Counted from the stretch's first letter, positions 1 to 9,451 are shown. The stretch: 58,310 nt of DNA from RUG12783 sp946409545 (GCA_946409545.1 CAMJWT010000011.1:1-58310), one strand, 5' to 3'. Notes: generated from the sequence alone by a model not told the origin. A program made the numbers and translations.

Positions 1-1
1 T

Positions 2-1948
2 GGTCATGTTGTTGATGATAATAGAGATGCCCCAGCGGATGATGGAATATGGAATGATGAACATACAGAGTTTAATTATCATGGTCTTCATTATAACGAA
101 AGAACAAGAACAATTACTTTTGATATAAAAAGATTACAAGCTGGTTGTATCTTAACTGTTGGTGTTAAAACAATGACTCAAGATGTTGATGATTATGATA
201 CACCTGAAATTGAAACACGAAGAGATTTCTATAATTTCTTTGTTGCTAAAGAAAAAAATTATGTAGTTAACTCTAATACCGTTCATGCTTTTATTGGAAA
301 TGAGAATGAACCACTTCATGATGTTGATTATGTATATATTGGTGATGTTCCTGAGAATGCACCAAATGCTCCTTTGACAACAAAGTATGCAAAGAATGCT
401 CCTGTAGGTGTTGCCCCATCAGTTGATGTACCAGGCTATACTTTCAGTGGTTGGGAAACAACTGATGTTGATGTTAATAATGATTCATTTGTTATGCCTA
501 ATAACAATGTAACTTTAAAAGGTTCATTTGAAGAGATGCCTAAATATCAAGTTAAATATCAAATTGTTGGTAATAAACCAGATAGTTATGTAACTCCTTC
601 AACTAAAGAATATGCTAAAGATATGATTGTCGATGTTGATAGTTTAGCAATTGGATCAGAAATAAATGGCTTTAGATTCTTAGGCTGGGAAACAACTGAT
701 GTTACGATAACTGAAGATAATAATTTCACAATGCCTGAAGGAAATGTAACAATTACGGGTCGATTTGAAGAGATTAAGTATAAAGTAACATATGCTTTCT
801 ATGATACGGTTACTCCTCCAAATAGTGAAAGTTTATTACCAGAAGTTAAATATTATAAACCAGGAGTTAAAGTAACACATCCAACGATTACTAATCCATC
901 TGGTTATAAATTCTTAGGTTGGTACAAAGAAGATAACTTTGTAATGCCTAATGAAGATATTACAATTTATGGTGAATGGATGATACAAAATGGTACATTC
1001 GAACCAAGTATTAAAAAAGAAATAATTGATAAAAAAGATTCATATTCTAAAGGTGATGTTATTAATTATCAAATAACTGTAACAAATAATGCTACTTTTG
1101 AAATAAGAGATGTTGTTATCAAAGAAGATAATGTTAATGCAAGTTTTGTTGAAAATGATCATTATGAATTACAAACAGCTCATTTGGCTAAAATAGCAAG
1201 AATTGCTTCTGGTGAGAGTGTTACATTATATTCTAAATATACTGTAATGGAAGAAGATGTTGATAAGGTAATCAATAAAGTAATGATTGTTGGTGCAAGA
1301 GCTGATAATAATTACTATATTGTTGATAAAGAAATATCTGATTCTACGGAGTTTAATGTAAATTCTAAAGTTATTGTTCATCACTATATTGAAAATACAG
1401 AAACGAAAGTTCATGAAGATGAAGTTAAGTATTATAAATTTGGTAGTATGTATGCAACTTCACCATTATCAACAAGTGAATTAGATGGTGAATATCGCAA
1501 TAAATATCATTCTAATATTATGCTTGATTTAAATGGAATGGGTATTGTTGATAAGAATGTTATTGAAGTAACTTATTACTATTCTATCAATAAATACAAT
1601 ATTAATGTTTCTGTAATAGGTGGTGTTGGAACTATTACTGGTGAAGAAGAAATTGTTCATGGTAATGATTCTAAAGAAAATAATATTACTATTACACCTG
1701 CAGAAGGTTATGAAATTGCTAAAATACTTGTTGATGGTGTAGAAATAGATATACCTAATAAAGCTAAATTTACTTTAGAAAACTTTAAAAATGTTGATAA
1801 CAATCATAATATTGAAGTAGAATTTAGAGAAGTAGAAGCAATAACCCCAATAACTGGTAAAGAAGTTTCTTATATTGTTGCTGTAACTTTATTACTTGGT
1901 TTTGCGGCTATTACTTTCATAACTTATCGTAAAAGTTTAAAAAGATAA
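2..1948 (+). CDS. Large InlB-repeat/MucBP-like surface protein, 5' end outside window
   Basis: The reading frame is open from base 2, so only the C-terminal part (about 648 residues) is present and the ATG at 173 is internal. Three InlB/Flg_new-type beta repeats are visible, each with a G[YF]xFxGW core followed by FxMPxxxVTxxG (nt ~430-530, ~665-770, ~900-980). Next come a DUF11-like adhesin domain (SYSKGDVINYQITVTN), a MucBP-like segment (VIVHHYIENTETKVHED) and a GYEIAKILVDG repeat. The tail has TPITG, a hydrophobic stretch and RKSLKR, which resembles a degenerate sortase signal (xPxTG). It is probably a wall-attached adhesin. The ligand is unknown. A perfect hairpin terminator overlaps the stop. 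Confidence 0.8.
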   Translation, partial: GHVVDDNRDAPADDGIWNDEHTEFNYHGLHYNERTRTITFDIKRLQAGCILTVGVKTMTQDVDDYDTPEIETRRDFYNFFVAKEKNYVVNSNTVHAFIGNENEPLHDVDYVYIGDVPENAPNAPLTTKYAKNAPVGVAPSVDVPGYTFSGWETTDVDVNNDSFVMPNNNVTLKGSFEEMPKYQVKYQIVGNKPDSYVTPSTKEYAKDMIVDVDSLAIGSEINGFRFLGWETTDVTITEDNNFTMPEGNVTITGRFEEIKYKVTYAFYDTVTPPNSESLLPEVKYYKPGVKVTHPTITNPSGYKFLGWYKEDNFVMPNEDITIYGEWMIQNGTFEPSIKKEIIDKKDSYSKGDVINYQITVTNNATFEIRDVVIKEDNVNASFVENDHYELQTAHLAKIARIASGESVTLYSKYTVMEEDVDKVINKVMIVGARADNNYYIVDKEISDSTEFNVNSKVIVHHYIENTETKVHEDEVKYYKFGSMYATSPLSTSELDGEYRNKYHSNIMLDLNGMGIVDKNVIEVTYYYSINKYNINVSVIGGVGTITGEEEIVHGNDSKENNITITPAEGYEIAKILVDGVEIDIPNKAKFTLENFKNVDNNHNIEVEFREVEAITPITGKEVSYIVAVTLLLGFAAITFITYRKSLKR

Positions 1949-1969
1949 TCATATTGATTATCTTTTTTT
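1944..1969 (+). terminator. Intrinsic terminator overlapping the stop of the surface protein
   Basis: GATAATCA-TAT-TGATTATC forms a perfect 8-bp stem followed by seven T. The TAA stop at 1946-1948 lies within the stem. Confidence 0.85.
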
Positions 1970-1977
1970 ATATTATT

Positions 1978-1986
1978 TGATATAAT
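1978..1986 (+). promoter_or_regulatory. Extended -10 promoter of the AAA+ gene
   Basis: TGATATAAT lies directly after the terminator T-tract and 18 nt before the start codon. No good -35 is seen at 17-bp spacing, so the TG extension probably compensates. Confidence 0.6.
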
Positions 1987-2004
1987 GATGTTAGGAGTTA
2001 GATT

Positions 2005-3558
2005 ATGGAAAATAAATATTTTAGTGATATCTATGATGATTTCTTTAGTGTTAAGAAAGAAGAAGTTAAAGAAGAAAGTAATGATTTAGATTTAAATATT
2101 GAAATAGATAATTTATATTTAGATGATGAATCTAAAAGTTTATTAAAACAAATTGTTGAATATATTAATAAATATAATAAAGGTGAAGAATCTAATTATA
2201 TTAATTTTAATATAATCTTTGAATGTAAAACTAAAGAATGTAGAAACAAAATAATAGATATACTTAAGAATAGTGTTAGTAATAGTGAATATTTAATTAA
2301 CAATAGTGTATATAATTTATCATTATTTGAATTAAATAACAAAATCAATACAATTGAATTGTATGAGAAGAATGGTATTATTAGCATTAATGATTTATCA
2401 AGTATTACTATGCAACAAGATAATAATAAAAAGATCTTCTTTTATAATATGGGATTAACATTAAATAAGAAGAATATTACATTATTATGCGGTAGTAAAG
2501 AAGAAATTGATAACTTTAAAACATATAATGAAGAAGTTATAAATAAATATTTTAATTTTAGACTTATTGAAATAATACCAACTAGTCAAGATATTTATAA
2601 TGAAGTACTTGAAAAAGTAGATATTAATGATGATGATAAAATTAAATTATTAGATTATATTACTAATACTCATAAAGAAATTAATGATTATACTGAATAT
2701 CGAGATAAACTTGTTAATTATATTTCTTTCCATAAAACTATTCCTTCTATAAAAGAAGAAAAAAGTATTGAAGAAATCTTTAGTGATCTTGATGAATTAG
2801 TAGGTCTTGCTGATGTTAAAAAGATTCTTCATGATTTAGTTAATTTAATAGAATTAAAGAAGAAAAGTGATTTAAAAATTAATGATGTTAACTTACATAT
2901 GTTATTTTTAGGTAATCCTGGTACTGGTAAAACAACAGTAGCAAGATTATTATCAGGTATTTTATATAATTTAGGTTATATTAAAGAAAATAAATTAATG
3001 GAAGTAACAAGTAAAGATTTAGTAGCTGAATATGTTGGTCAAACATCAATTAAAACAAATAGTGTTATTGAGCGTGCTTTAGGTGGTGTCTTATTTATTG
3101 ATGAAGCTTATTCTTTATCTAGTAAATTAAGTACATATAATGATGAAGCGATTGCAACTTTGATTAAAGGTATGGAAGATAATCGTGATAACTTAGTTGT
3201 AATATTTGCAGGTTACACTAAAGAAATGCAAGACTTTATTAATTCTAATTCCGGTATTGCATCACGTATTGGTTATACTCTTGATTTCAAAGATTATACA
3301 GAAGATGAGTTAGTTGAAATCTTAAAAGGTATGGTTAAGAAGAGTGGCTTTGAAATAACAAATGAAGCTCTTGATAAAGTTCGTGTTATTATTAAAGATA
3401 ATAAGGATAGACCAAACTTTGGTAATGCAAGATTTATTAGAAATTTATTTGAAAAGAGTATTATCTTACATGCAACTAATACAAAGAATAATAAACGTAA
3501 GAAAGTCTTACGTACATTAACAGATAAGGATATAAATATTGATAATATTTTAGTATAG
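2005..3558 (+). CDS. AAA+ ATPase, CbxX/CfxQ-SpoVK type
   Basis: This 517-residue protein has an acidic N-terminal region of about 250 residues that I do not recognise, followed by one AAA+ module. Walker A is GNPGTGKT (~residue 303), Walker B is VLFIDEAYSL (~365) and a sensor-type segment VVIFAGYTKEM follows. The spacing and the words DEAYSL and AGYTKEM are typical of the CbxX/CfxQ family, which includes RuBisCO activase CbbX and sporulation protein SpoVK. A remodelling role is expected, but the client is unknown. No other sporulation gene is visible here, so SpoVK function should not be assumed. The ATG follows TTAGGAG, and uppS starts 9 nt after the stop, so the two are probably co-transcribed. 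Confidence 0.8.
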   Translation: MENKYFSDIYDDFFSVKKEEVKEESNDLDLNIEIDNLYLDDESKSLLKQIVEYINKYNKGEESNYINFNIIFECKTKECRNKIIDILKNSVSNSEYLINNSVYNLSLFELNNKINTIELYEKNGIISINDLSSITMQQDNNKKIFFYNMGLTLNKKNITLLCGSKEEIDNFKTYNEEVINKYFNFRLIEIIPTSQDIYNEVLEKVDINDDDKIKLLDYITNTHKEINDYTEYRDKLVNYISFHKTIPSIKEEKSIEEIFSDLDELVGLADVKKILHDLVNLIELKKKSDLKINDVNLHMLFLGNPGTGKTTVARLLSGILYNLGYIKENKLMEVTSKDLVAEYVGQTSIKTNSVIERALGGVLFIDEAYSLSSKLSTYNDEAIATLIKGMEDNRDNLVVIFAGYTKEMQDFINSNSGIASRIGYTLDFKDYTEDELVEILKGMVKKSGFEITNEALDKVRVIIKDNKDRPNFGNARFIRNLFEKSIILHATNTKNNKRKKVLRTLTDKDINIDNILV

Positions 3559-3566
3559 GAGGTTAA

Positions 3567-4262
3567 ATGGAAGAATTAAAAATACCTAATCATGTAGCAA
3601 TTATTGTAGATGGTAACGGAAGATGGGCTAAAAAACGTAATTTACCTAGAATGAAAGGGCATGATGCAGGTTTTAAAAATTTAAAAAAGATTTGTAAATA
3701 TGCTTTATCACGAGGTGTTAAAGTTATAAGTTTATATGTTTTCTCAACAGAGAATTTTAAAAGAAGTGAAGAGGAAGTAGGCCATTTGATGGACTTATTC
3801 GTCTTAATGTTTAAAAAAGAAAAAAATTTCTTTATTGAAAATGATATTAAAGTAGTATTTTCAGGTGGTGATTCACCACTTCCAGAGAAAGTTATTAAAT
3901 GTCGTGATAAATTAGCTGAATTAACTAAAGATAATAAAAATGGTATTGTAAATATTTGTATAAATTATGGTGGTAGAAGAGAAATTGTTGATGCAACAAA
4001 GAAAATTATTGATGAAGGATTAACAAGCGATGAAATCACAGAAGAAGTTTTTGAAAAACATTTATATCAAGATCTTCCTCCAGTTGATTTAATGATTAGA
4101 ACAAGTGGTGAACTAAGAATTAGTAATTTCTTATTATGGCAACTAGCTTATGCTGAATTCTATTTCCCTGGCATTTTATTTCCTGATTTCTCTGAATCTG
4201 ATTTTGATGATGCTATTCTTGCATATAATAATCGTGATAGAAGATTTGGAAATGCTAAGTAG
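3567..4262 (+). CDS. uppS: Undecaprenyl diphosphate synthase (cis-prenyltransferase)
   Basis: This 231-residue enzyme adds isopentenyl units to farnesyl diphosphate to make the C55 carrier lipid for peptidoglycan and other wall polymers. Family signatures are clear: IVDGNGRWAKKR near the N-terminus with the metal-binding Asp, LYVFSTENFKR, and MIRTSGELRISNFLLWQ with the C-terminal AEFYF. Length matches the family. GGAGG precedes the ATG. It follows the AAA+ gene and directly abuts the next membrane protein. The usual partner cdsA is not adjacent. Confidence 0.95.
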   Translation: MEELKIPNHVAIIVDGNGRWAKKRNLPRMKGHDAGFKNLKKICKYALSRGVKVISLYVFSTENFKRSEEEVGHLMDLFVLMFKKEKNFFIENDIKVVFSGGDSPLPEKVIKCRDKLAELTKDNKNGIVNICINYGGRREIVDATKKIIDEGLTSDEITEEVFEKHLYQDLPPVDLMIRTSGELRISNFLLWQLAYAEFYFPGILFPDFSESDFDDAILAYNNRDRRFGNAK

Positions 4263-4271
4263 GTGGGTCTT

Positions 4272-4691
4272 TTGGAAAAAAAGAGAGTTGTCTTATTATC
4301 ATATTTAATTATTGTTCTTGGTGCTTTAGCTGGTTCTATTATGATGATTTTTAAAAGTAGTAAAACAGAAGAGATTAAATATATCTTAACCGTAACTGAA
4401 GAATATAAAGATGAAACAAAAGAGACGAAATATAATGTTAATAAAGGTGTATCTTATCAAATAAATACTTTATCTAATGAAAAGGTATTTATGGAAATAG
4501 TTGATTATGGTGAAGGTATAAAGTTATCTTTTGATAAAGATATGGCTATAGTTAATTCTGATAAAACAATTAATTATGATAGTAAAAGAAAAGATTATTC
4601 TATTTATACTGATAGTTATTTAATGATTGGTATAAAAGATAATGATAATGATGTTATTTATAAAATAAGTTATTTAAAAGAAGTTGAATAA
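4272..4691 (+). CDS. Small membrane protein downstream of uppS
   Basis: I do not recognise a family. The protein (139 residues) has one N-terminal transmembrane segment (LLSYLIIVLGALAGSIMMIF) and a predicted outside domain of about 105 residues rich in Asp, Lys and Tyr. I prefer the TTG at 4272 because AGGTGGG lies 5-6 nt upstream. A GTG at 4263, directly after the uppS stop, would add three residues but has no good ribosome site. It is probably translated from the uppS transcript. The stop lies inside a terminator hairpin. Confidence 0.6.
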   Translation: MEKKRVVLLSYLIIVLGALAGSIMMIFKSSKTEEIKYILTVTEEYKDETKETKYNVNKGVSYQINTLSNEKVFMEIVDYGEGIKLSFDKDMAIVNSDKTINYDSKRKDYSIYTDSYLMIGIKDNDNDVIYKISYLKEVE

Positions 4692-4705
4692 AAACTTCTT
4701 TTTTT
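4678..4705 (+). terminator. Intrinsic terminator after the uppS operon
   Basis: AAGAAGTT-GAATAAA-AACTTCTT is a perfect 8-bp stem followed by T5. The TAA stop is in the loop. Confidence 0.8.
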
Positions 4706-4715
4706 ATTGATTTAA

Positions 4716-4724
4716 TGATATGAT
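4716..4724 (+). promoter_or_regulatory. Extended -10 promoter of the Big_2-phosphatase-MBL gene
   Basis: TGATATGAT lies 18 nt upstream of the start codon, just after the preceding terminator, with GGAGG between. No clear -35 is seen. Confidence 0.5.
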
Positions 4725-4742
4725 TTAATAGGAGGATAAGAT

Positions 4743-7700
4743 ATGGGAGTTAAAAAAATAGTATCAAAAATAATGTCTTATATAATATTATTAGGAGTAT
4801 TGGGTTTTATTGTTATTTTTGCTTTAATAAAATCAAATATTATTGAGAATCCTTTTGGTATAAAAGCTCTATTAATTAGTTTCTCTCAAAGTCAAGTTAG
4901 TATTAAAAGAAATAATAGTATTCAATTAGTAGCAACTGTTTATCCAGAAAGTGCTAGCAGTAAAGAAATTGTATATACAAGTGATAAACCTGAGATTGTA
5001 GAAGTAAATAGAGTAACTGGTTATGTTTCGGCTAAAAATAATGGTGTAGCAATTATTACAGCGCATCTTTCAAGTAATAAAGATATTAAAGCGGAATGTA
5101 CTGTTACCGTATCTGATAATAGTATTCATATTAATAGAATAATATTAAATACAAAGCAAATTAATTTATTAGTTGGTAAAACTTTTAGTTTAAATTATCG
5201 AATAAGTCCACCTAATGCAACTATTTATGATATTGAATATGAAAGTAGTAATCCAAATGTAGCTATTGTTGAAAATGGTAAAATAACGGCAAAAAGTCCA
5301 GGTAGGGCAGTTATTGTCGTTCGTGACAAGATAAGTAACATTGAAGAATCATCAAATGTTATTGTTTATGAAAAGAATAGTTCTGATCCAGGAAGTGATA
5401 GTAATCCTGGTCCAAAAGTAAGTGAAGTAAAAAGTATTTCAGTTGATAAAAAAGATGTTAATTTAGCAGTTGGTGGTAAAGTAAAAATTAATGTAACAAT
5501 ACAGCCTAATGATGCTAATAAAAATGTTACATGGCAAAGTTTAGATAGTTCCATTGCAAGTGTCGATAGTATTGGCAATATAACAGGTAAGAAAGTAGGA
5601 AGTACTAAAATTGTTGTAACAAGCGTTAATGGTAAAGAAGCATATGTATATGTTAAAGTAGGAAATGAATCGGTTGCTGTTACAGGAATTAAAGTAAAAG
5701 AATCAAATATCAATTTAAATGTTAGAAATAAGAAAAAGATTGATTATACAATTATTCCAAGTAACGCTACTAATCAAGCTGTTACAATAACTAGTAGTAA
5801 TGAAAATATTGTAACAATTGATCATGATTATATTAAAGCAATAAAAGAAGGCAATTGTGATGTAACTGTTAAAACACAAGATGGAGGATATGAAGCAAAA
5901 ATTCATGTTACAGTAAATAAACCATCAGTTGTAATTGATGAAACAGATGTCGTTTTATCTAAAACAAGTATTAATTTAAAGGTAAGAGAAAGCACTACTG
6001 TTACTGCAACAGTACTTCCATCAAATGCAACATATAAGTCTGTAACATGGTCAAGTACTAATAATAGTGTTGCAACAGTAAAAAATGGTTTAATCGTTGG
6101 TGTAGGAAAAGGAACAGCTGAAATAGTAGCTACAACGGTAAATCGAAAGATAAGCAAAAAGTTAACTGTAACTGTTAGTGAAATAGCTGTTTCTAAAATT
6201 ACTCTTAATAAGAGTAGTGCTAGCATGAAAGTTGGCGATAAGTTATCTCTTGTAAGTACAATAAGTCCAAGTAATGCATCTAATAAAAATGTTACATGGA
6301 CAAGTAGTAATAATAGTATTGCTACAGTAAGTAGTGTTGGTGTTGTAACAGCAAAAGCAGCTGGTACAGTAACGATAACCGTTAAAACAAATAATGGTAA
6401 AACGGCAACTTGTAAAATTACTATTACTAAAAAATCTGGTTCAACTAATCCACCAGATCAATCAGCTAAAGCAGTTGAAATAATGAATTCTGCTGTTAAA
6501 TATTATTACAATAATAATACAACGGCTTCATCTATTAGAAAAGCTGATTCTGTATATAGTAAATATGCTTGTGATAAAGATAAAAATATTTGTTGGTGGC
6601 CAAATAGTAATGTTACTTCTCTAACAGGAGATATCAAAGTATATGATCAAAATAAAAAATATTTATTAACAATTAATAAAAGTAAGTTAGCAAATGCTTT
6701 AATCCCTGGAGGTTATTATTATTTAGAACAAGGTAATACTACCGAATATATTAAAGTAAATGCAAACGCATATCGAATGATAAAAATTCAAAATGTTCCA
6801 AATGTAAGAGATTTGGGAGGTAAGAGTGCATCAGGTGGTAGAATAAAATATGGATTATTATTTAGAGGATCTAACCCTAATGTTAATGGTCCAGAAGCTG
6901 CTTCTGTATTAAAACAAATTGGAGTAAATATCATTGTTGATTTAAGAAAAGATGATGATGATAGAAAAAATCAAGATAAAATACCTCTAAATGATTCTAA
7001 AATAACCAAAGTTGTTAAAGGTGCTAGTGCTTATCCAACAAAAGCATCTGATAGTGATAATAATAATAGAAAAGCTGTTCGATATATTATGGAAAGCATT
7101 GTAAATGGTAAAAAAATCTATTTCCATTGTGCAGTTGGCAAAGATCGTACTGGTACCATTGCTTATCTACTTCAAGCCATTTTGGGAGTTGGAAGTAATG
7201 ATTTAATAAAAGATTATTCACTTTCTTATTTCTCATATCCAAATTCAAGTAAAGATAGTCTTCATTATGATAAACTTGATAATTTTATTAAATATATTAA
7301 TAATACATATAGTGGTAGTGATATGGAAACAAAAGCTATTAACTGGTTTTTAAAAAATAGTAGTAACAAGAGTTCTGATATTAATTTGATAAATAAATTT
7401 AGAAGCAAGATGATAAATGGATCACCAGCAAGTTATAAACTTGATAGCAATGGTAATGCTGTTAAGTCGACATCTGGTACTCCAACTAATCCACCTTCAA
7501 CTGATAGTAAAAAACAAAAAATTCATTTTATTAAACAAGCTGGTGCCGGAGATGCTATATTACTAGAATCCAATGGTCATTTTGCAATGATTGATGTTGG
7601 TGTACCTGGTAGTAATAATGATTGCTCAATTGTTAATAATTATTTAAAGAATAATAATGTTAGTAAACTTGATTTCATTTTGATTACGCATGCTCACAAC

Positions 7701-8411
7701 GACCATATGGGATGTGGAGAAAGTGTTATAAGTAAATATTCTGTTAGCAATTTATATATAAAAGAATTGTATTCAAATGGTAAAAATGTAAGTAAAACTA
7801 TACAAAAGCAATATAATAGTCTTATTAATACAGCTAAAAATAAAAAGATTACAATTAATTACGTAAATAGAGATAGTAATTCTGATACTTATGTTAAGTC
7901 ATTAAAAATGGGTGATATGTCTATAAAATTATATAATACAAAGCAAAGAATGGATAAGTCTCCATGGAATGGAAATAATGAATTATATAATAATGAAAAT
8001 AATAATTCTATTATGGCTTTAGTAACTGTTAATAGTAAGAAGACCTTTTTAACTGGTGATATGGAAGATGTTAATATCATGAAGAAAATAGTTCCTGATC
8101 TTGTTAAAAGTATTGATGTCTTAAAATTACCTCATCATGGTAAAGGAGCAAAAGAAGAAAAAGATCAAGGATTTACAATATGTGGTTTAAATAAATCCTT
8201 ACTTAATAATTTAAAACCTTCATATTTAGTTGCTACTAATACAAGTAAAAAAGTATTTGATGATTCATATTCATGCTTTAATCAAGCTGGCTTTAAAAAT
8301 ATTGATGGTAGAACTTATACTAAAGGTAAAAATGCTTTTGCAGTTCAAGACTATAGTAAAGCTGTTATCTTTGATTATTCTAGTAGTTCAGTATCAGCAA
8401 GTACAAAATAA
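4743..8411 (+). CDS. Membrane-anchored protein: six Big_2 repeats, tyrosine phosphatase-like and MBL-fold domains
   Basis: This 1222-residue protein has an N-terminal membrane segment (~8-30) and six Big_2 Ig-like repeats (~42-562; repeated cores such as NATNKxVTWxSSN and GTVTITV). Next is a Y_phosphatase3-like domain: NVPNVRDLGG near 690 and the CX5R loop HCAVGKDRTG near 795. The C-terminus is a metallo-beta-lactamase fold of the ComEC/Rec2-like type: THAHNDHMG (~980), FLTGDMED (~1105) and LPHHGKG (~1130). All catalytic ligands of both enzymes appear intact. The layout suggests an exported enzyme held off the membrane by an Ig stalk. Substrates are unknown. It has its own promoter and terminator. 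The fusion is unusual. Confidence 0.85.
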   Translation: MGVKKIVSKIMSYIILLGVLGFIVIFALIKSNIIENPFGIKALLISFSQSQVSIKRNNSIQLVATVYPESASSKEIVYTSDKPEIVEVNRVTGYVSAKNNGVAIITAHLSSNKDIKAECTVTVSDNSIHINRIILNTKQINLLVGKTFSLNYRISPPNATIYDIEYESSNPNVAIVENGKITAKSPGRAVIVVRDKISNIEESSNVIVYEKNSSDPGSDSNPGPKVSEVKSISVDKKDVNLAVGGKVKINVTIQPNDANKNVTWQSLDSSIASVDSIGNITGKKVGSTKIVVTSVNGKEAYVYVKVGNESVAVTGIKVKESNINLNVRNKKKIDYTIIPSNATNQAVTITSSNENIVTIDHDYIKAIKEGNCDVTVKTQDGGYEAKIHVTVNKPSVVIDETDVVLSKTSINLKVRESTTVTATVLPSNATYKSVTWSSTNNSVATVKNGLIVGVGKGTAEIVATTVNRKISKKLTVTVSEIAVSKITLNKSSASMKVGDKLSLVSTISPSNASNKNVTWTSSNNSIATVSSVGVVTAKAAGTVTITVKTNNGKTATCKITITKKSGSTNPPDQSAKAVEIMNSAVKYYYNNNTTASSIRKADSVYSKYACDKDKNICWWPNSNVTSLTGDIKVYDQNKKYLLTINKSKLANALIPGGYYYLEQGNTTEYIKVNANAYRMIKIQNVPNVRDLGGKSASGGRIKYGLLFRGSNPNVNGPEAASVLKQIGVNIIVDLRKDDDDRKNQDKIPLNDSKITKVVKGASAYPTKASDSDNNNRKAVRYIMESIVNGKKIYFHCAVGKDRTGTIAYLLQAILGVGSNDLIKDYSLSYFSYPNSSKDSLHYDKLDNFIKYINNTYSGSDMETKAINWFLKNSSNKSSDINLINKFRSKMINGSPASYKLDSNGNAVKSTSGTPTNPPSTDSKKQKIHFIKQAGAGDAILLESNGHFAMIDVGVPGSNNDCSIVNNYLKNNNVSKLDFILITHAHNDHMGCGESVISKYSVSNLYIKELYSNGKNVSKTIQKQYNSLINTAKNKKITINYVNRDSNSDTYVKSLKMGDMSIKLYNTKQRMDKSPWNGNNELYNNENNNSIMALVTVNSKKTFLTGDMEDVNIMKKIVPDLVKSIDVLKLPHHGKGAKEEKDQGFTICGLNKSLLNNLKPSYLVATNTSKKVFDDSYSCFNQAGFKNIDGRTYTKGKNAFAVQDYSKAVIFDYSSSSVSASTK

Positions 8412-8422
8412 TGATTACAAAT

Positions 8423-8454
8423 AAAAGTTGAAAATATAATGTTTTCAACTTTTT
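8423..8454 (+). terminator. Intrinsic terminator
   Basis: AAAAGTTGAAAA pairs perfectly with TTTTCAACTTTT across a 7-nt loop. The stem's own T-run provides the U-tract. Confidence 0.75.
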
Positions 8455-8484
8455 ATTAAAATACTTACTTTTTTATTTAATTAA

Positions 8485-8493
8485 TGTTATTAT
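8485..8493 (+). promoter_or_regulatory. Extended -10 promoter of the DUF362 gene
   Basis: TGTTATTAT lies 17 nt before the ATG, with GGAGG between. Confidence 0.5.
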
Positions 8494-8510
8494 CTAATTA
8501 GGAGGCTAAT

Positions 8511-9401
8511 ATGAAATCTAAAGTATATTATTGTAAGGAAGTAAGTCCAGAAAAACTACTTGAAATTTATCAAAAATTTGGTAAAGAATTAACTGGAAAT
8601 GTTGCTATTAAAGTTCATTCAGGAGAAGATGGTAATCAAAATTATTTAAGACCAGAATTTATGAAACCAATTATTGATTATATAGGTGGAACAGTTGTTG
8701 AATGTAATACCGCCTATGGTGATAGATTTCAATCAGGTAAAAGAGATACTACGGAAAAACATATGCAAGTCATCGAAAAACATGAATGGAACAAATATTT
8801 TAAATTTGATTTAATGGATAGCGAAGGACCAGATGTAGAATTACCTATTCCCAACGGGGAACACCTAAAAAAAGATATTGTTGGTAAGAATCTATTAAAT
8901 TACGATTCAATGCTAGTACTATCGCATTTTAAAGGACATCCAGCAGGAGGTTATGGTGGTGCTTTAAAACAATTATCTATTGGTTGTGCATCAACTGCAG
9001 GTAAAGCTTTAATTCATTCATTCGGTAATAGTACGGATCGTATTAAATGTTGGGACTATTCTAATCAAAATGCTTTCTTAGAGAGTATGGCTGAAGCAGC
9101 CAGTGCAGTTGTAAATCACTTTAATGGTAATATTCTTTATATTAATGTTATGGCAAATATGTCTGTTGATTGTGATTGTGCAAATGTAGCAGAAGATCCT
9201 TGTATGGAAGATATGGGTATTTTATTATCAACTGATCCTGTTAGTATTGATCAAGCTTGTCTTGATATTGTAATTAATTCAAATGATCCTGGTAAAGCTC
9301 ATTTCTTAGAAAGAGTTAATTCAAGAAACGGTGTTCATACTATTGAAAGAGCTAGTGAACTTGGAATTGGTTCACGTGATTATGAACTTATAGAATTATA
9401 A
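8511..9401 (+). CDS. DUF362 domain protein
   Basis: This 296-residue protein has the layout of DUF362 proteins: GNVAIKVHSGEDGNQNYLRP near the N-terminus, GGTVVECNTAYG, the central LSHFKGHPAGGYGGALKQLS, and a C-terminal LSTDPVSIDQACLD. DUF362 proteins are often fused or linked to ferredoxin-type iron-sulfur domains, but here no CX2CX2C cluster is seen beyond a short DCDCANVAEDPC segment. The biochemical role is unknown. It is a single-gene unit with its own promoter (8485) and terminator (9400). Confidence 0.75.
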   Translation: MKSKVYYCKEVSPEKLLEIYQKFGKELTGNVAIKVHSGEDGNQNYLRPEFMKPIIDYIGGTVVECNTAYGDRFQSGKRDTTEKHMQVIEKHEWNKYFKFDLMDSEGPDVELPIPNGEHLKKDIVGKNLLNYDSMLVLSHFKGHPAGGYGGALKQLSIGCASTAGKALIHSFGNSTDRIKCWDYSNQNAFLESMAEAASAVVNHFNGNILYINVMANMSVDCDCANVAEDPCMEDMGILLSTDPVSIDQACLDIVINSNDPGKAHFLERVNSRNGVHTIERASELGIGSRDYELIEL

Positions 9402-9421
9402 AACCACTTAGTGGTTTTTTT
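9400..9421 (+). terminator. Intrinsic terminator
   Basis: AAAACCAC-TTA-GTGGTTTT stem followed by T-run; it begins within the stop codon of the DUF362 gene. Confidence 0.85.
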
Positions 9422-9422
9422 C

Positions 9423-9451
9423 TTGTAATAAAAGGCCTTCCATGATATAAT
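9423..9451 (+). promoter_or_regulatory. Promoter of the 9479 gene
   Basis: TTGTAA at 9423-9428, 17-bp spacer ending in TGA, then TATAAT at 9446-9451. This gives both a -35 and an extended -10. Confidence 0.7.

Noticed and set aside
1226..1414. Minus-strand ORF within the surface protein gene
   Set aside because: Low-complexity antisense shadow of an AT-rich gene, with no ribosome site.
5366..6226. Minus-strand ORFs opposite the Big_2 repeats
   Set aside because: They mirror the repeat codons and have no ribosome site or promoter. Same for 14328-14594, 18457-18828 and 21338-21652.
8230..8424. Second-frame ORF at the end of the MBL domain
   Set aside because: Out-of-frame shadow without a ribosome site.
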